The notes under the pieces are model-generated. The model ran no database searches and was not told the origin of the DNA. It was given only the letters and a program-made list of their open reading frames with translations. From an uncultured Caulobacteraceae bacterium (lineage in GTDB: Bacteria; Pseudomonadota; Alphaproteobacteria; Caulobacterales; Caulobacteraceae), in the NCBI GenBank assembly GCA_903872075.1, contig CAIQJF010000061.1, forward strand, positions 1-33,753: a stretch of 33,753 nt of DNA, read 5' to 3'. The translations under genes and the position numbers were made by a program. The number at the start of each line of letters is the position of its first letter. Within the stretch, counting starts at the first letter, position 1. Shown piece after piece: positions 24,821 to 33,011 of the stretch.

Positions 24821-25609
24821 TCAGAACAGCCCATTGATCAGGCCGCCGTCGATGACCAGGCTCTGGCCAACAACGTAGCTGGCGTAGCGGCTGCAGAGCA
24901 TTGCGGCGAGGGCGCCGACGTCTTCGGGGGCGCCGAACTTGGCGGCGGGGACGCGGAAACGGCCGACGTATTTGTCGCGCTCCTCGTCGTAGGGCACGCC
25001 CTTGGCCTTGGCCTGGGCCTCAAGGGTGGCGATCAGGTTCTCGGTGAGGAACATGCCCGGCAACAGGGTGTTGACGATGACATTGTCCTTGGCGACGACC
25101 TTGGAGACGGCCACGGCGTAGTTGTGCAGGGCCGAGCGCGACGGGCCGGAGAGCAGGCGCGGCACGCTGGGGAACTTGGCCGCCACGGTGGCGATATTGA
25201 CGATGCGGCCGAAGCCCCGATCGACCATGCCGTCGATGAACAGGCGCATCAGCTCCACCGGCGCCAGGAACGAGGTGTCGAGCGAGGCCTGCCAGTCGGC
25301 CACGGCGATGTCACGGAAGTCGTTGGTGACGCCGGGCGGCGAGCAGGTGATCACCAGCATGTCGGGGGCAGGACAGGCGGCCTGCAGGGCGGCGCGGCCC
25401 TCCACCGTGGAATGGTCGGCGACGACCGGGGTGACTGTCACGCCCGTGGCGGCGGCGATCTCGCCGGCGGCGGCGCGAAGGCGTTCCTCGCCGCGGGCGG
25501 AGAGGACGATGTTGACGCCCTCCCTGGCCAGGGCCAGGGCGCTGGCCTTGCCCATGCCCCGGCTGGCGCCCGCGCAGATGGCCGTGCGGCCGGCGATGCC
25601 CAGATCCAT
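24821..25609 (-). CDS. Short-chain dehydrogenase/reductase with altered active site
   Basis: The product has 262 residues. It has the classical SDR fold: cofactor loop AGASRGMG (13-20), LSARGEERLRAA for NADP preference, GRIVNIATVAAKF for the central strand with the structural Asn, and the end PEDVGALAAMLCSRYASYVVGQ typical of FabG-like enzymes. The catalytic YxxxK is not present. At that position there is S154-GPS-R158 (PRLLSGPSRSAL), so the Tyr and the Lys are both replaced, as in a known minority of SDRs with a ...xxxSR... signature. It may use another proton donor or be non-classical. It is divergently oriented to the monooxygenase operon with a 117-base gap that should hold both promoters. 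Confidence 0.88.
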   Translation of the reverse strand: MDLGIAGRTAICAGASRGMGKASALALAREGVNIVLSARGEERLRAAAGEIAAATGVTVTPVVADHSTVEGRAALQAACPAPDMLVITCSPPGVTNDFRDIAVADWQASLDTSFLAPVELMRLFIDGMVDRGFGRIVNIATVAAKFPSVPRLLSGPSRSALHNYAVAVSKVVAKDNVIVNTLLPGMFLTENLIATLEAQAKAKGVPYDEERDKYVGRFRVPAAKFGAPEDVGALAAMLCSRYASYVVGQSLVIDGGLINGLF

Positions 25610-25726
25610 GCTGTGTTTCCCCTGTTGTTGCGGTTGGTGTCGCCCGTCGGCGGGGTTGATTCAAGGGCGGACCCTTCGCTTCGCACCGCCGCCAACGTAA
25701 ACTCTGCAAAACGAGGGAGGCCCACG

Positions 25727-26968
25727 ATGCGCGACCACTACGACCTGATCATCGTTGGCGGCGGGATCGGGGGATCGGCGCTGGCGACGGTGATGGCGCG
25801 GGCCGGACGGTCGGTGCTGGTGCTCGAGAAGACTGAGGTGTTCGAGGATCAGGTGCGGGGCGAGTGGATCGCGCCCTGGGGCGTGGTCGAGACCCGGCGG
25901 GTGGGTCTTTACGATCTGCTGATGGCCGCCGGTGGCCACCACCTGGCCAGGCACATCACCTATGACGAGACCCTGGCGCCCGAGGCGGCGGAGGCGCTGG
26001 CCGCGCCGTTGAACATGTTCCTGCCGGGCGTGCCGGGGCCGCTGTGCCTCGGCCATCCGAAACATTGCCAGGTGCTGATCGAGGCCGCGGCGGCGGCGGG
26101 CGCGACGGTGCTGCGGGGCGTGGATGTGACCGGTGTTTCGGTGGGCGAGCACCCCGGCGCGACGTTCACCGATCGCGACGGCATCGCCCATGAGGCCCGC
26201 GCCCGGCTGCTGGTCGGCGCTGACGGACGGACCTCCACGGTGCGTCAGGCGGCGGGGATCGTTCTGCGCGAGGACAGGCCGCATCACATGTTCGCCGGCC
26301 TGCTGGTGGACGGGGCTGACGGCTGGGACCCAACCATCCAGGCCATCGGCACCGAGGGCGATTTCAGCTTCCTGAGTTTCCCGCAGGGCGAGGGCCGGGT
26401 GCGGGTCTATGGCAGCTGGAGCCTGGACGAGCGCCACAGGTTCGCCGGGCCGGAGGGGGCGCGGCGGTTCATCAACGCCTTCAAGGTGAGCTGCTGCCCC
26501 AAGAACGACGCCATCGCCGCCGGCCGGCCGGCGGGGCCGCTGCGGACCTATTTCAACAATGACGCGTGGACGGATGAACCTTTCGCCGACGGCTGCGTGC
26601 TGGTGGGCGACGCGGCGGGCTGGAACGATCCGATCATCGGTCAGGGCCTGTCGATCACCTATCGCGACGTGCGGATCGTCTCGGACCTACTACTGGGGAG
26701 CGACGCCTGGGGACCTGCCCTGCTGGCGCCGTATGCCGAGGAGCGGGCCGAGCGGATGCGGCGGCTGCGGTTCGTCGCCAGCCTGAGTTCCACCCTGGAG
26801 GCGGAATTCGGGCCGGAGGCGCGCGACCGGCGACACGACCACTATCTGCGCGCAGCGAGCGATCCTTCCCTGCGCGCCCACGCCCTGGTCCCCATGGCAG
26901 GTCCCGAGGCCTTGCCGCCGGAGTGCTTCACCCCAGAGTTCCGGGCCCGTGCCCTGGCCGCCGCCTGA
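25727..26968 (+). CDS. FAD-dependent monooxygenase (PHBH-fold, class A)
   Basis: The product has 413 residues. ATG 25727 follows GGGAGG at 6 bases. The dinucleotide-binding GGGIGGS (11-17) is followed by VLVLEK. The middle motif GADGRTSTVR (164-173) is the DG motif that binds FAD and NADPH, and VLVGDAAGWNDPIIGQGLS (GD at 294-295) is the third FAD motif. This is the layout of single-component flavin hydroxylases and epoxidases such as PHBH and squalene-epoxidase-like enzymes. The conserved GEWIAPWG element after the first motif is unusual compared with aromatic hydroxylases. The epoxide hydrolase gene starts 15 bases after its stop, so the pair is an operon and the monooxygenase may epoxidise a double bond. 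The substrate is unknown. Confidence 0.9.
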   Translation: MRDHYDLIIVGGGIGGSALATVMARAGRSVLVLEKTEVFEDQVRGEWIAPWGVVETRRVGLYDLLMAAGGHHLARHITYDETLAPEAAEALAAPLNMFLPGVPGPLCLGHPKHCQVLIEAAAAAGATVLRGVDVTGVSVGEHPGATFTDRDGIAHEARARLLVGADGRTSTVRQAAGIVLREDRPHHMFAGLLVDGADGWDPTIQAIGTEGDFSFLSFPQGEGRVRVYGSWSLDERHRFAGPEGARRFINAFKVSCCPKNDAIAAGRPAGPLRTYFNNDAWTDEPFADGCVLVGDAAGWNDPIIGQGLSITYRDVRIVSDLLLGSDAWGPALLAPYAEERAERMRRLRFVASLSSTLEAEFGPEARDRRHDHYLRAASDPSLRAHALVPMAGPEALPPECFTPEFRARALAAA

Positions 26969-26982
26969 GAAAGCCCAATCCC

Positions 26983-28011
26983 ATGACCCTGCCGGTGCTT
27001 GAGAACGTCACGAAGAGCGCGCGCCACACCACCTTCTACCTGTCCTGCGGGCCGGCCGGGGCGACGCCGATCATCTTCGTCCACGGCTGGCCGGAGCTGT
27101 CGATCTCCTGGCGCCATCAGCTGCCGGTGTTCGCGGGGCTGGGCTTCCACGCCATCGCCCCGGACATGCGCGGCTATGGCCGCTCGACGGTGCACCCTCG
27201 CAACGCCGACTACACGCAAGCGGAGATCGTGGCCGACATGATCGAGCTGCTCGATCACCTGGGCGAAGAGAAGGCGATCTGGGTGGGGCATGACTGGGGA
27301 TCGCCCGTGGTCTGGGGGATCGCCCAGCATCACCCGGAGCGCTGCCACGCCGTCGCCAGCCTGTGCGTGCCCTATATTCCGGACGGCTTCGCGCCAGAGA
27401 CCATCATCCCGCTGGCCGACCGGTCGATCTATCCGGAGGATCAGTTGCCGGCCGCCCAGTGGGACTACATGCTGTTCTACCGGGAGAATTTCGCCGCCGC
27501 GCATCAGGGATTCGAGGCCAATGTGCGCAATTCGGTGAAGGCCATGTTCCGGGCCGGCGGCCCGGCCGGCAAGGGTCAGCCGGCGGGCACCGCCTTCGTG
27601 CGCGCCAACAACGGCTGGTTCGGCGCCGGCCAGGGCGCGCCGGACTTGCCGCGCGACGAGACCGTGCTGACCGAGGAGGACGAACATCGCTACACCGCCG
27701 CCCTCACCCGCAACGGCTTCTTCGGCCCTGACAGCTGGTATGTGAACGGCGAGACCAACATGGCCTTCGCCGCCAAGGCCCCGGCGCGGCGGCTGGGCAT
27801 GCCCGTGCTCTTCGTCCACGCCGCCTACGACTATGTCTGCGAGACCCTCGACTCGCGCCTGGCCGAACCGATGCGGTCCCATTGCGACAACCTCACCGAG
27901 GCGACCGTGGCGTCGGGCCACTGGATGGCGCAGGAAAAGCCGCGGGAGGTCAATGCGGCGCTGGCGCGGTGGTTGGCAGGGCAGATTCCGGGGCTTTGGC
28001 TCAAGGACTGA
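26983..28011 (+). CDS. Epoxide hydrolase (alpha/beta hydrolase)
   Basis: The product has 342 residues. The family's HGWPE (34-38, oxyanion hole) is followed by the nucleophile Asp104 in GHDWGS, the charge-relay Asp283 (AAYDY) and His313 in ASGHWMAQEKP. Tyr166 in the lid (YMLFYREN) and Tyr253 (SWYVNG) are at the places of the two epoxide-activating tyrosines. Asp as nucleophile, together with the HGWPE motif, distinguishes it from haloalkane dehalogenases and esterases. It converts an epoxide to a trans-diol by way of a covalent ester. It is cotranscribed with the FAD monooxygenase (15-base gap, no terminator between), which supports an oxidise-then-hydrolyse step pair. Confidence 0.92.
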   Translation: MTLPVLENVTKSARHTTFYLSCGPAGATPIIFVHGWPELSISWRHQLPVFAGLGFHAIAPDMRGYGRSTVHPRNADYTQAEIVADMIELLDHLGEEKAIWVGHDWGSPVVWGIAQHHPERCHAVASLCVPYIPDGFAPETIIPLADRSIYPEDQLPAAQWDYMLFYRENFAAAHQGFEANVRNSVKAMFRAGGPAGKGQPAGTAFVRANNGWFGAGQGAPDLPRDETVLTEEDEHRYTAALTRNGFFGPDSWYVNGETNMAFAAKAPARRLGMPVLFVHAAYDYVCETLDSRLAEPMRSHCDNLTEATVASGHWMAQEKPREVNAALARWLAGQIPGLWLKD

Positions 28012-28114
28012 ACCGGCCGGCCGCCAAAGGCGCTATGCATTTTCGAGGATCGGCCCTGCGGCTTCGGTGAATTCCACATAGGCCGGCAACGGGTCATCTT
28101 GGCGGCGACAGAGA

Positions 28115-28133
28115 GCCGGGCGCGACGCCCGGC
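28115..28133. repeat. Perfect 8-bp hairpin in the leader of the DUF4260 gene
   Basis: GCCGGGCG (28115-28122) pairs with CGCCCGGC (28126-28133) around the loop CGA. It ends 6 bases before the GGAGCC ribosome site and 17 bases before the ATG at 28151. There is no T-run, so it is more likely an mRNA structural element or attenuator-like barrier than a terminator for the upstream operon. Confidence 0.35.
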
Positions 28134-28150
28134 CGACCCGGAGCCAAGCC

Positions 28151-28594
28151 ATGACCTTCACCGCCGATTTCACCCGCCCGCCCCGAGCCACCGCGGCGGT
28201 CCCCGCCCCCGCGGTGGTGACCGGAACTCCTCGGCTTCTGCTGCGGTTCGAGGGCGCCGCGGTTCTGGCGGCGGCCGTGGCGGGCTATGCTCATTTCGGG
28301 CCCGGCTGGGGCCTGTTCGCCCTGCTGTTCCTGGTTCCAGACCTGTCGATGCTGGGCTATCTGGCCGGCCCGAGGATCGGGGCGGCGTCCTACAACGCCG
28401 GTCACAGCTATCTCGCCGCCCTGGCTCTGGCGGGCCCCGGCGCGGCCCTGGCGCAGCCGCTGGCCCTGTCGCTCGGCCTGATCTGGATCGCCCACATCGG
28501 CTTCGACCGGATGCTCGGCTACGGCCTGAAGTACGGCACGGCCTTCGGCCACACCCATCTGGGCGTGGTGGGCAAGGCCAAGACCGGCGCCTGA
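28151..28594 (+). CDS. DUF4260 membrane protein
   Basis: The product has 147 residues and about four hydrophobic stretches. Diagnostic DUF4260 blocks are LLFLVPDLSMLGYLAGPRIG, ASYNAGHSY, WIAHIGFDRMLGYGLKY and AFGHTHLG. The conserved His, Asp and Tyr residues at the membrane edges (PDLS, GHSY, HIGFDR, HTHLG) suggest a metal or acid-base site, but the function is unknown. The N-terminal 25 residues are Pro/Ala-rich and cytoplasmic-looking. GGAGCC precedes the ATG by 5 bases. It is on the same strand as the monooxygenase-epoxide hydrolase pair, 139 bases downstream, and converges with the acyl-CoA synthetase (10 bases between stops). Confidence 0.85.
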   Translation: MTFTADFTRPPRATAAVPAPAVVTGTPRLLLRFEGAAVLAAAVAGYAHFGPGWGLFALLFLVPDLSMLGYLAGPRIGAASYNAGHSYLAALALAGPGAALAQPLALSLGLIWIAHIGFDRMLGYGLKYGTAFGHTHLGVVGKAKTGA

Positions 28595-28604
28595 TCCGCG
28601 AGCG

Positions 28605-30386
28605 TCAGAGCCGTATATCGCCCGCGCCGATCCGATCGTGAAGCGCCGGCGTCAGCTCGACATATCCGTGCTCACGATCCCGAACGAGAAGCCTGTCGCC
28701 GCCGGCCGCGGCCGGATCGAAGCCCTCGGTCACCAGCTCGGTCTTGCGGGGCTTGAAGGTGCCGGTCTTGGCCAGGGCCGGGGTCAACCGCAGGAACACC
28801 GGACGGGCATAGTCCGGCAAGGCCGTCTCAAGATGGGTGGCGAGCACCGCGGGATCGAAAGTCACGTCAGTGACCAGGGCCGCCATGCCGGCGCGGCCAT
28901 CCTGATGCGGGACCGTCACGCCGTAGACCAGGGCCTCGCTCACCCCGGCCGCGGCCAGCAGGGCGCGCTCGACCTCGCCGGTGGAGACGTTCTCGCCCTT
29001 CCAGCGGAAGGTGTCGCCCACCCGGTCGACGAAATAGAAATAGCCGTCCCGGTCGCGGGTCATCAGATCGCCAGTGAGGAACCAGCGATCGCCGGGCCGG
29101 AAAGCGTCGGCCAGAACCTTCTTCTCGGTCGCGGCGCGATCCACGTAGCCGGCGTATTCGGTGCGCGCCCCCGGTGCGATGGCGCCCAGGCACTCGCCGA
29201 TCTCGCCGTCGGCGGCGCGAATGCATTGGCCGTCGGGTCCGCGCACCGGGACCTGTGTTTCGGGGTCGAACCGGACCAGCTCGACCTTGAAGAGGGCGCG
29301 CAGATAGGGGGCCACGCGGCCGAGCGCGCCGCGCTTGCCGTCGAAATTGAACAGCGAGACGTTGCCCTCAGTGGCCCCATAGAATTCGAGGACGCGCGGC
29401 ACGCCGAAGCGCTCCTCCATCGTCGCCCAGACATCGCGGCCCATGCCGTTGCCGAAGGCCAGGCGCAGGCGATGGGCGCGCTCGGCGGGATGCGGCGGCT
29501 GGTTGACCAGGTAGCGGCAAAGCTCGCCGATATAGACCGTCATGGTCGCCCCGCCCTCGACCACGTCTTCCCAGAAGTGACCGGCCGAGAAGCCGGAGCG
29601 CAGATTGACCGAGGCTCCGTTGAGCAGGGCGGCGCCCATGGCGCAGAGCCCGCCGACGGCGTGATAGAGCGGCAGGGTGACGTAAATCCGATCGCTGGGC
29701 CGCGCGCCCGTCGCCCCCGCGAAGCCGCGCATATAGAGTCCGGCCCGCACATGGGTGACGCGCGCCGCCTTGGGCAGGCCGGTGGTGCCGCTGGTGTAGA
29801 TCAACAGGGCCGTGTCGCGGGCGCGCAGGTCCTTGCGGATGGCCCTGTCGGGGCGCGTGGCGACAAAGCCCACGGCCACGGGATCGGCCGCCTCGCCAAC
29901 GGGTCCGAGCGCCCAGCGGCGCAAGGGCGTGGCGAGGCGATCGACCACGGCGGCGAACGCGGAGTCGGTCTCCGGCGCCGTGAACACATGGGACGCGCCG
30001 CTGATGTCCAGGCAATGAAGCAGGGCCTCGCCGACGAGCTGGTTGTTGATCAGGGCCGCGATCACCCCGACCTTGGTCATTCCGAGCCAGATCGGCAGGT
30101 AGTCCGGCCGGTTGGGCAGGAACAGGGCCACGGTGTCGCCGGGCTTCAAGCCCTGAGCCAGAGCCCAGGCGGCGTAGCGGTTGGCCAGGGCGTCCATTGC
30201 CGCATAGGTCAGGGTCTCGCCCTGAAACCGGATCGCTGGTCGCCCCGTCCAGCGGTCCACCGCATCCTCAATGTCGTCGCAGATCAGGCGGGCCGAGTCC
30301 GGCGCGATGGTGCGCACGCGCAGCAGGGTGCGGATCAGGGCGCTGAGATAGCGCCATTCCCGTGTCAGGCTTGCCCAGGCGCCCAT
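28605..30386 (-). CDS. Acyl-CoA synthetase of the FATP / very-long-chain type
   Basis: The product has 593 residues and is an AMP-forming ligase. The ATP-binding loop IYTSGTTGLPKAA is at 196-208. FYGATEGNVSLFN marks the A5 motif, FLTGDLMTRDRDGYFYFVDR the A7 motif, and DTFRWKGENVSTGEVERAL the signature of the FATP (SLC27)/VLACS branch. GTFKPRKTEL is near the C-terminal catalytic Lys region. The start is set by GGAGG 7 bases upstream of ATG 30384-30386. The enzyme activates long-chain, branched or sterol-type carboxylic acids to CoA esters; mycobacterial FadD6 and FadD17 are of this group. It lies 61 bases after the aspartyl protease on the same strand. Its place beside the oxidative genes suggests activation of an acid product. 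Confidence 0.92.
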   Translation of the reverse strand: MGAWASLTREWRYLSALIRTLLRVRTIAPDSARLICDDIEDAVDRWTGRPAIRFQGETLTYAAMDALANRYAAWALAQGLKPGDTVALFLPNRPDYLPIWLGMTKVGVIAALINNQLVGEALLHCLDISGASHVFTAPETDSAFAAVVDRLATPLRRWALGPVGEAADPVAVGFVATRPDRAIRKDLRARDTALLIYTSGTTGLPKAARVTHVRAGLYMRGFAGATGARPSDRIYVTLPLYHAVGGLCAMGAALLNGASVNLRSGFSAGHFWEDVVEGGATMTVYIGELCRYLVNQPPHPAERAHRLRLAFGNGMGRDVWATMEERFGVPRVLEFYGATEGNVSLFNFDGKRGALGRVAPYLRALFKVELVRFDPETQVPVRGPDGQCIRAADGEIGECLGAIAPGARTEYAGYVDRAATEKKVLADAFRPGDRWFLTGDLMTRDRDGYFYFVDRVGDTFRWKGENVSTGEVERALLAAAGVSEALVYGVTVPHQDGRAGMAALVTDVTFDPAVLATHLETALPDYARPVFLRLTPALAKTGTFKPRKTELVTEGFDPAAAGGDRLLVRDREHGYVELTPALHDRIGAGDIRL

Positions 30387-30447
30387 GCGAATCCTCCGCC
30401 CCCAGCCCTACAGCCGCGCGGAACGCATTCCCAGGGCCGCGGGCGAC

Positions 30448-31398
30448 TCAGCCCGCCGAGGGCAGACGGAAGCGGACTTCGTCGAGATGGAAGTCGAGGC
30501 AGACGGCCTCGAAGCGGCTGAGCACGTCCACGCCGAGCAGGATGGCGGGCCGGTCGATGAGCTTCCACATGCGGAAGGTGTGCAGGTCGGCGAAGGCCAC
30601 CGGCCAGTTGGGCATATTGAGCGTGCCGACCCGCAGGTGGGGCAGATCGGCGATCTCGGCCTGGATCACCTGGCCGGTGGCGCTGACGATCGGCGTCTGC
30701 AGCCAGGGGCTAAGCGGATTGCGCGTCAGGGCCAGGTCGCGAAGCGCCAGGTTGCCGATGGTGTTCTGAGCGCCGGAATCGATGAAGGCGGTCACATGCA
30801 GGCCCGCCAGATCGGCGTCGATCAGGGTCAGCTGGCCATTGCGGCGATGGGCCTTAACCGCCACGGCGTCGACATCATTGACGCTGCGGCGTCCCGGTTC
30901 GATCCGCAGCATCTTGCCGCGGAAATCCAGGGTCACCGCCTGGTCGTCCAGATCCTCCAGCCCCAGAAGGCCCATGCCGCCGATGTCGGCCTGGCTGAGC
31001 ACCGACAGCGCCGCGTCGCGGTGGCGCCGCGGCCCCACATCGAGGCGGGCGCGCGTCGTGGGCGACATTTGGATGCCGGCGACGCCGTTGAGCGCCGCCG
31101 GCTCGCCGAGCGGCAGGCCGAGCTGGGCGGCAAGTTCCTGCGAAATCACGGTCTGATTGGAGCCGGTGTCGATCACGAAGGGGAACGGCCCCTGGCCGTT
31201 GACGCGGATCGGCGCGGTCATGCGGCGGTACAGGTCGTTGACCGCGGCGATGTTTATCGGCGGCGTGTAGTGCGGCGGCTCAAGCCGGGTGCCGGATGTG
31301 GAGCGGAACGCCTTCGCCGCCCGCGCCGATCCGGCGCCGGCCAGGGCGCCGGCCAGCAGGGCGGCGGCGTTCCGGCGGGTGAGACGATCCTGGGCCAT
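30448..31398 (-). CDS. Exported aspartyl protease with two retropepsin-like repeats
   Basis: From ATG 31396-31398 the product has 316 residues; the frame is open back to 31476, but the upstream part lacks a ribosome site and would hide the signal. The N-terminus DRLTRRNAAALLAGALAGAG has a twin-arginine pair and a short hydrophobic core ending in ARA, which looks like a Tat signal. Two catalytic motifs are present: D77TG79 in FVIDTGSNQTVI, followed by the hydrophobic-hydrophobic-Gly motif GLLGLED, and D207SG209 in FIDSGAQNTIG, followed by AILLGVDVL. Retroviral-type proteases carry one such unit and dimerise; here both are in one chain, as in pepsin, though the sequence is retropepsin-like. The substrate is unknown. 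It may share a transcript with the acyl-CoA synthetase. Confidence 0.85.
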   Translation of the reverse strand: MAQDRLTRRNAAALLAGALAGAGSARAAKAFRSTSGTRLEPPHYTPPINIAAVNDLYRRMTAPIRVNGQGPFPFVIDTGSNQTVISQELAAQLGLPLGEPAALNGVAGIQMSPTTRARLDVGPRRHRDAALSVLSQADIGGMGLLGLEDLDDQAVTLDFRGKMLRIEPGRRSVNDVDAVAVKAHRRNGQLTLIDADLAGLHVTAFIDSGAQNTIGNLALRDLALTRNPLSPWLQTPIVSATGQVIQAEIADLPHLRVGTLNMPNWPVAFADLHTFRMWKLIDRPAILLGVDVLSRFEAVCLDFHLDEVRFRLPSAG

Positions 31399-31511
31399 GG
31401 GCTTGGCCTTTGTTTCCGTCCGGCAAGGATACACCTGTCCGCGCCGCCACGCACGACCTGGTTGACGCGGCGACATTGATCCCCTGGCCTGGGTCAGCCT
31501 AAGTCTCGGCC

Positions 31512-32267
31512 ATGGATCTTCCGGCTGTCATCGCCCTGTTCAACCAGACCGTGCGGGCCGAACCGATTCCCCGCCCCTGGACGCCGGTCACGCGCACCGA
31601 CCGCTTCGTCCGGCTCGGCGGTCATCTGGATTTCCTGCTCTGGTGGTCGCTGACCGCCGCGGCGGCCGCCGAGGCCGTGGCCGACCAGGTCGCCCATGTC
31701 CGCGCCAGTGGACGCGGCCTGCTGTGGCGGGTCTACGCCTTCGATGAGCCGCCGGAGCTCCCCGGCCTGCTGCGGGCCGCCGGTTTCGTCGAAGAGGAGT
31801 CCGGGACGCTGATGTTCCGCGACCTGGCCCTGCCCTTTCCTCTCGTCGCGGACGACGCGGCGACAATCAGCCGGGTCAGGACCCTGGCGGCGCTGGACGA
31901 CTACGTGGCCGCCGGCGACCTCGCCTTCGACGAGGACGGCGGCTGGCAGCGTGAGGCCTTCGCCGAGAGGCTGGCCGATCCCGATCTCGCCCTGTTCGTG
32001 GCCCATGTGGACGGCCGCCCGGCCGCGGCCGGGCGACTCGACATGAGCGTGGGCGACGTGTTCGGCTATCTGTTCGGCGGCGGGGTGGTTCCGGCGCACC
32101 GCCGCAAGGGCGTCTATCGCGCCCTGGTCGCGGCGCGGGTCGCGGTAGCCCGGGCGCGCGGCCTGAAATACCTCTGCACCGACGCCCGCGACGCCAGCCG
32201 TCCAATCCTGCAAAGCCTCGGCTTTGTCCCGGTGGCGCGGCAGATGACCTGGCTGCTGACGCCGTAG
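31512..32267 (+). CDS. GNAT-family N-acetyltransferase
   Basis: The product has 251 residues. The acetyl-CoA binding motif A is seen as GVVPAHRRKGVYRALVAARV (about 192-211) with the R-x-x-G-V-Y form of the usual Q/R-x-x-G-x-G/A. It is followed by GLKYLCTDARDASRPILQSLGF, the beta5-alpha4 part where the donor's thiol leaves. The N-terminal half (WTPVTRTDRFVRLGG, WRVYAFDEPPELPGLLRAAGF) may be a degenerate second GNAT unit. The acceptor substrate is not predictable. It is divergent from the protease gene (113-base gap). A TTGACGC at 31462 has no good -10 and was not called. The start at 31512 has no clear ribosome site. Confidence 0.85.
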   Translation: MDLPAVIALFNQTVRAEPIPRPWTPVTRTDRFVRLGGHLDFLLWWSLTAAAAAEAVADQVAHVRASGRGLLWRVYAFDEPPELPGLLRAAGFVEEESGTLMFRDLALPFPLVADDAATISRVRTLAALDDYVAAGDLAFDEDGGWQREAFAERLADPDLALFVAHVDGRPAAAGRLDMSVGDVFGYLFGGGVVPAHRRKGVYRALVAARVAVARARGLKYLCTDARDASRPILQSLGFVPVARQMTWLLTP

Positions 32268-32282
32268 ATCGCCCCAAAGAAA

Positions 32283-32310
32283 AAGGGCCGCCCCCGGAGG
32301 GACGGCCCTT
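32283..32310 (-). terminator. Terminator of the second PEP-CTERM gene (possibly bidirectional)
   Basis: AAGGGCCG (32283-32290) and CGGCCCTT (32303-32310) form an 8-bp stem, with further CCC/GGG pairing inside. On the minus strand it is followed by TTTCTTTGG, a usable U-run, 25 bases after the PEP-CTERM stop. On the plus strand it is followed only by CTCTTAACC, so termination of the acetyltransferase is weaker. Confidence 0.75.
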
Positions 32311-32334
32311 CTCTTAACCGGAAGCCGAAGCGGC

Positions 32335-32940
32335 TTAGGCGGCGGTGGCGGCCAGCTTGCGCTGACGACGAACCATCGCGCCCATGGCGCCGAAGCCCAC
32401 GAGCATCAAGGCCCAGGCGGCCGGCTCAGGCACGCCGCCGGAGAGGGACGAAGAGCCGATGCCGATGCCGGCGCCGTCGTTGGTGCTGCTCACAACGACC
32501 TTGACGATGCCGGAGCCGAACACGGACCAGTTCGGCACAGTGCCCGGAGCGTAGGTGCTCGTGAAGCTGATGACGTCGGAGTCGATCAGGTTGCCGAGAC
32601 CGTCATAGGCCGCCAGGGTGGCCGTGTAGCCGCCGTAGTAGTTCGATTCGATCCCGACGCCGGTCAGGCTGGCGATGGCCGTGGCGAAGTTGAACGTGAC
32701 CGCGCCCGCGACGTAGTTGTCGAACAGCACCGGCCCGCCGGTCGGAAAGATGCCGGCCCAGCTGGAGCCTTGCGTCAGAACGGAAACGCCCGCGCCCGGA
32801 TCGGTCACGGTGTAGCTGACGCCGCCCGAGGTCAGGCCCGAGGAGCCCTGGCCGAAGTTGATGGTGTCGGCCGACGCCGCGGTGGCGGCAAAGGCGACGG
32901 CGGCGACAGCCGTCGCGGCCAGAACGGTCTTGAAAGTCAT
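32335..32940 (-). CDS. PEPxxWA-CTERM secreted protein
   Basis: The product has 201 residues. I choose ATG 32938-32940, which gives a clean signal peptide (MTFKTVLAATAVAAVAFAAT, cleavage near ASA). The longer open frame to 33060 would put a non-signal stretch in front. The mature part is small, Gly/Ser/Thr-rich and predicted beta (SGGVSYTVTDPGAGVSVL, FDNYVAGAVTFNFATAIASL), like other short PEP-CTERM matrix proteins. The C-terminus has the sorting signal VPEPAAWALMLVGFGAMG and then the basic tail VRRQRK. Such proteins are cut by an exosortase encoded elsewhere and stay at the cell surface or in the matrix. It has its own terminator and a CtrA-like box about 75 bases upstream. Confidence 0.9.
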   Translation of the reverse strand: MTFKTVLAATAVAAVAFAATAASADTINFGQGSSGLTSGGVSYTVTDPGAGVSVLTQGSSWAGIFPTGGPVLFDNYVAGAVTFNFATAIASLTGVGIESNYYGGYTATLAAYDGLGNLIDSDVISFTSTYAPGTVPNWSVFGSGIVKVVVSSTNDGAGIGIGSSSLSGGVPEPAAWALMLVGFGAMGAMVRRQRKLAATAA

Positions 32941-33011
32941 GTGATGTGTTGCCCTTCGAAGTGATTGACGCCCCGAGGGACGCCGTGCCCATCGACCCGA
33001 GATTCCCAGGC

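Noticed and set aside
28638..30521. 627-codon plus-strand frame opposite the acyl-CoA synthetase
   Set aside because: Mirror of a clear AMP-forming ligase on the other strand; no domain in the plus-strand translation.
31462..31468. TTGACGC ahead of the acetyltransferase
   Set aside because: No -10 element at a suitable distance for either promoter class.
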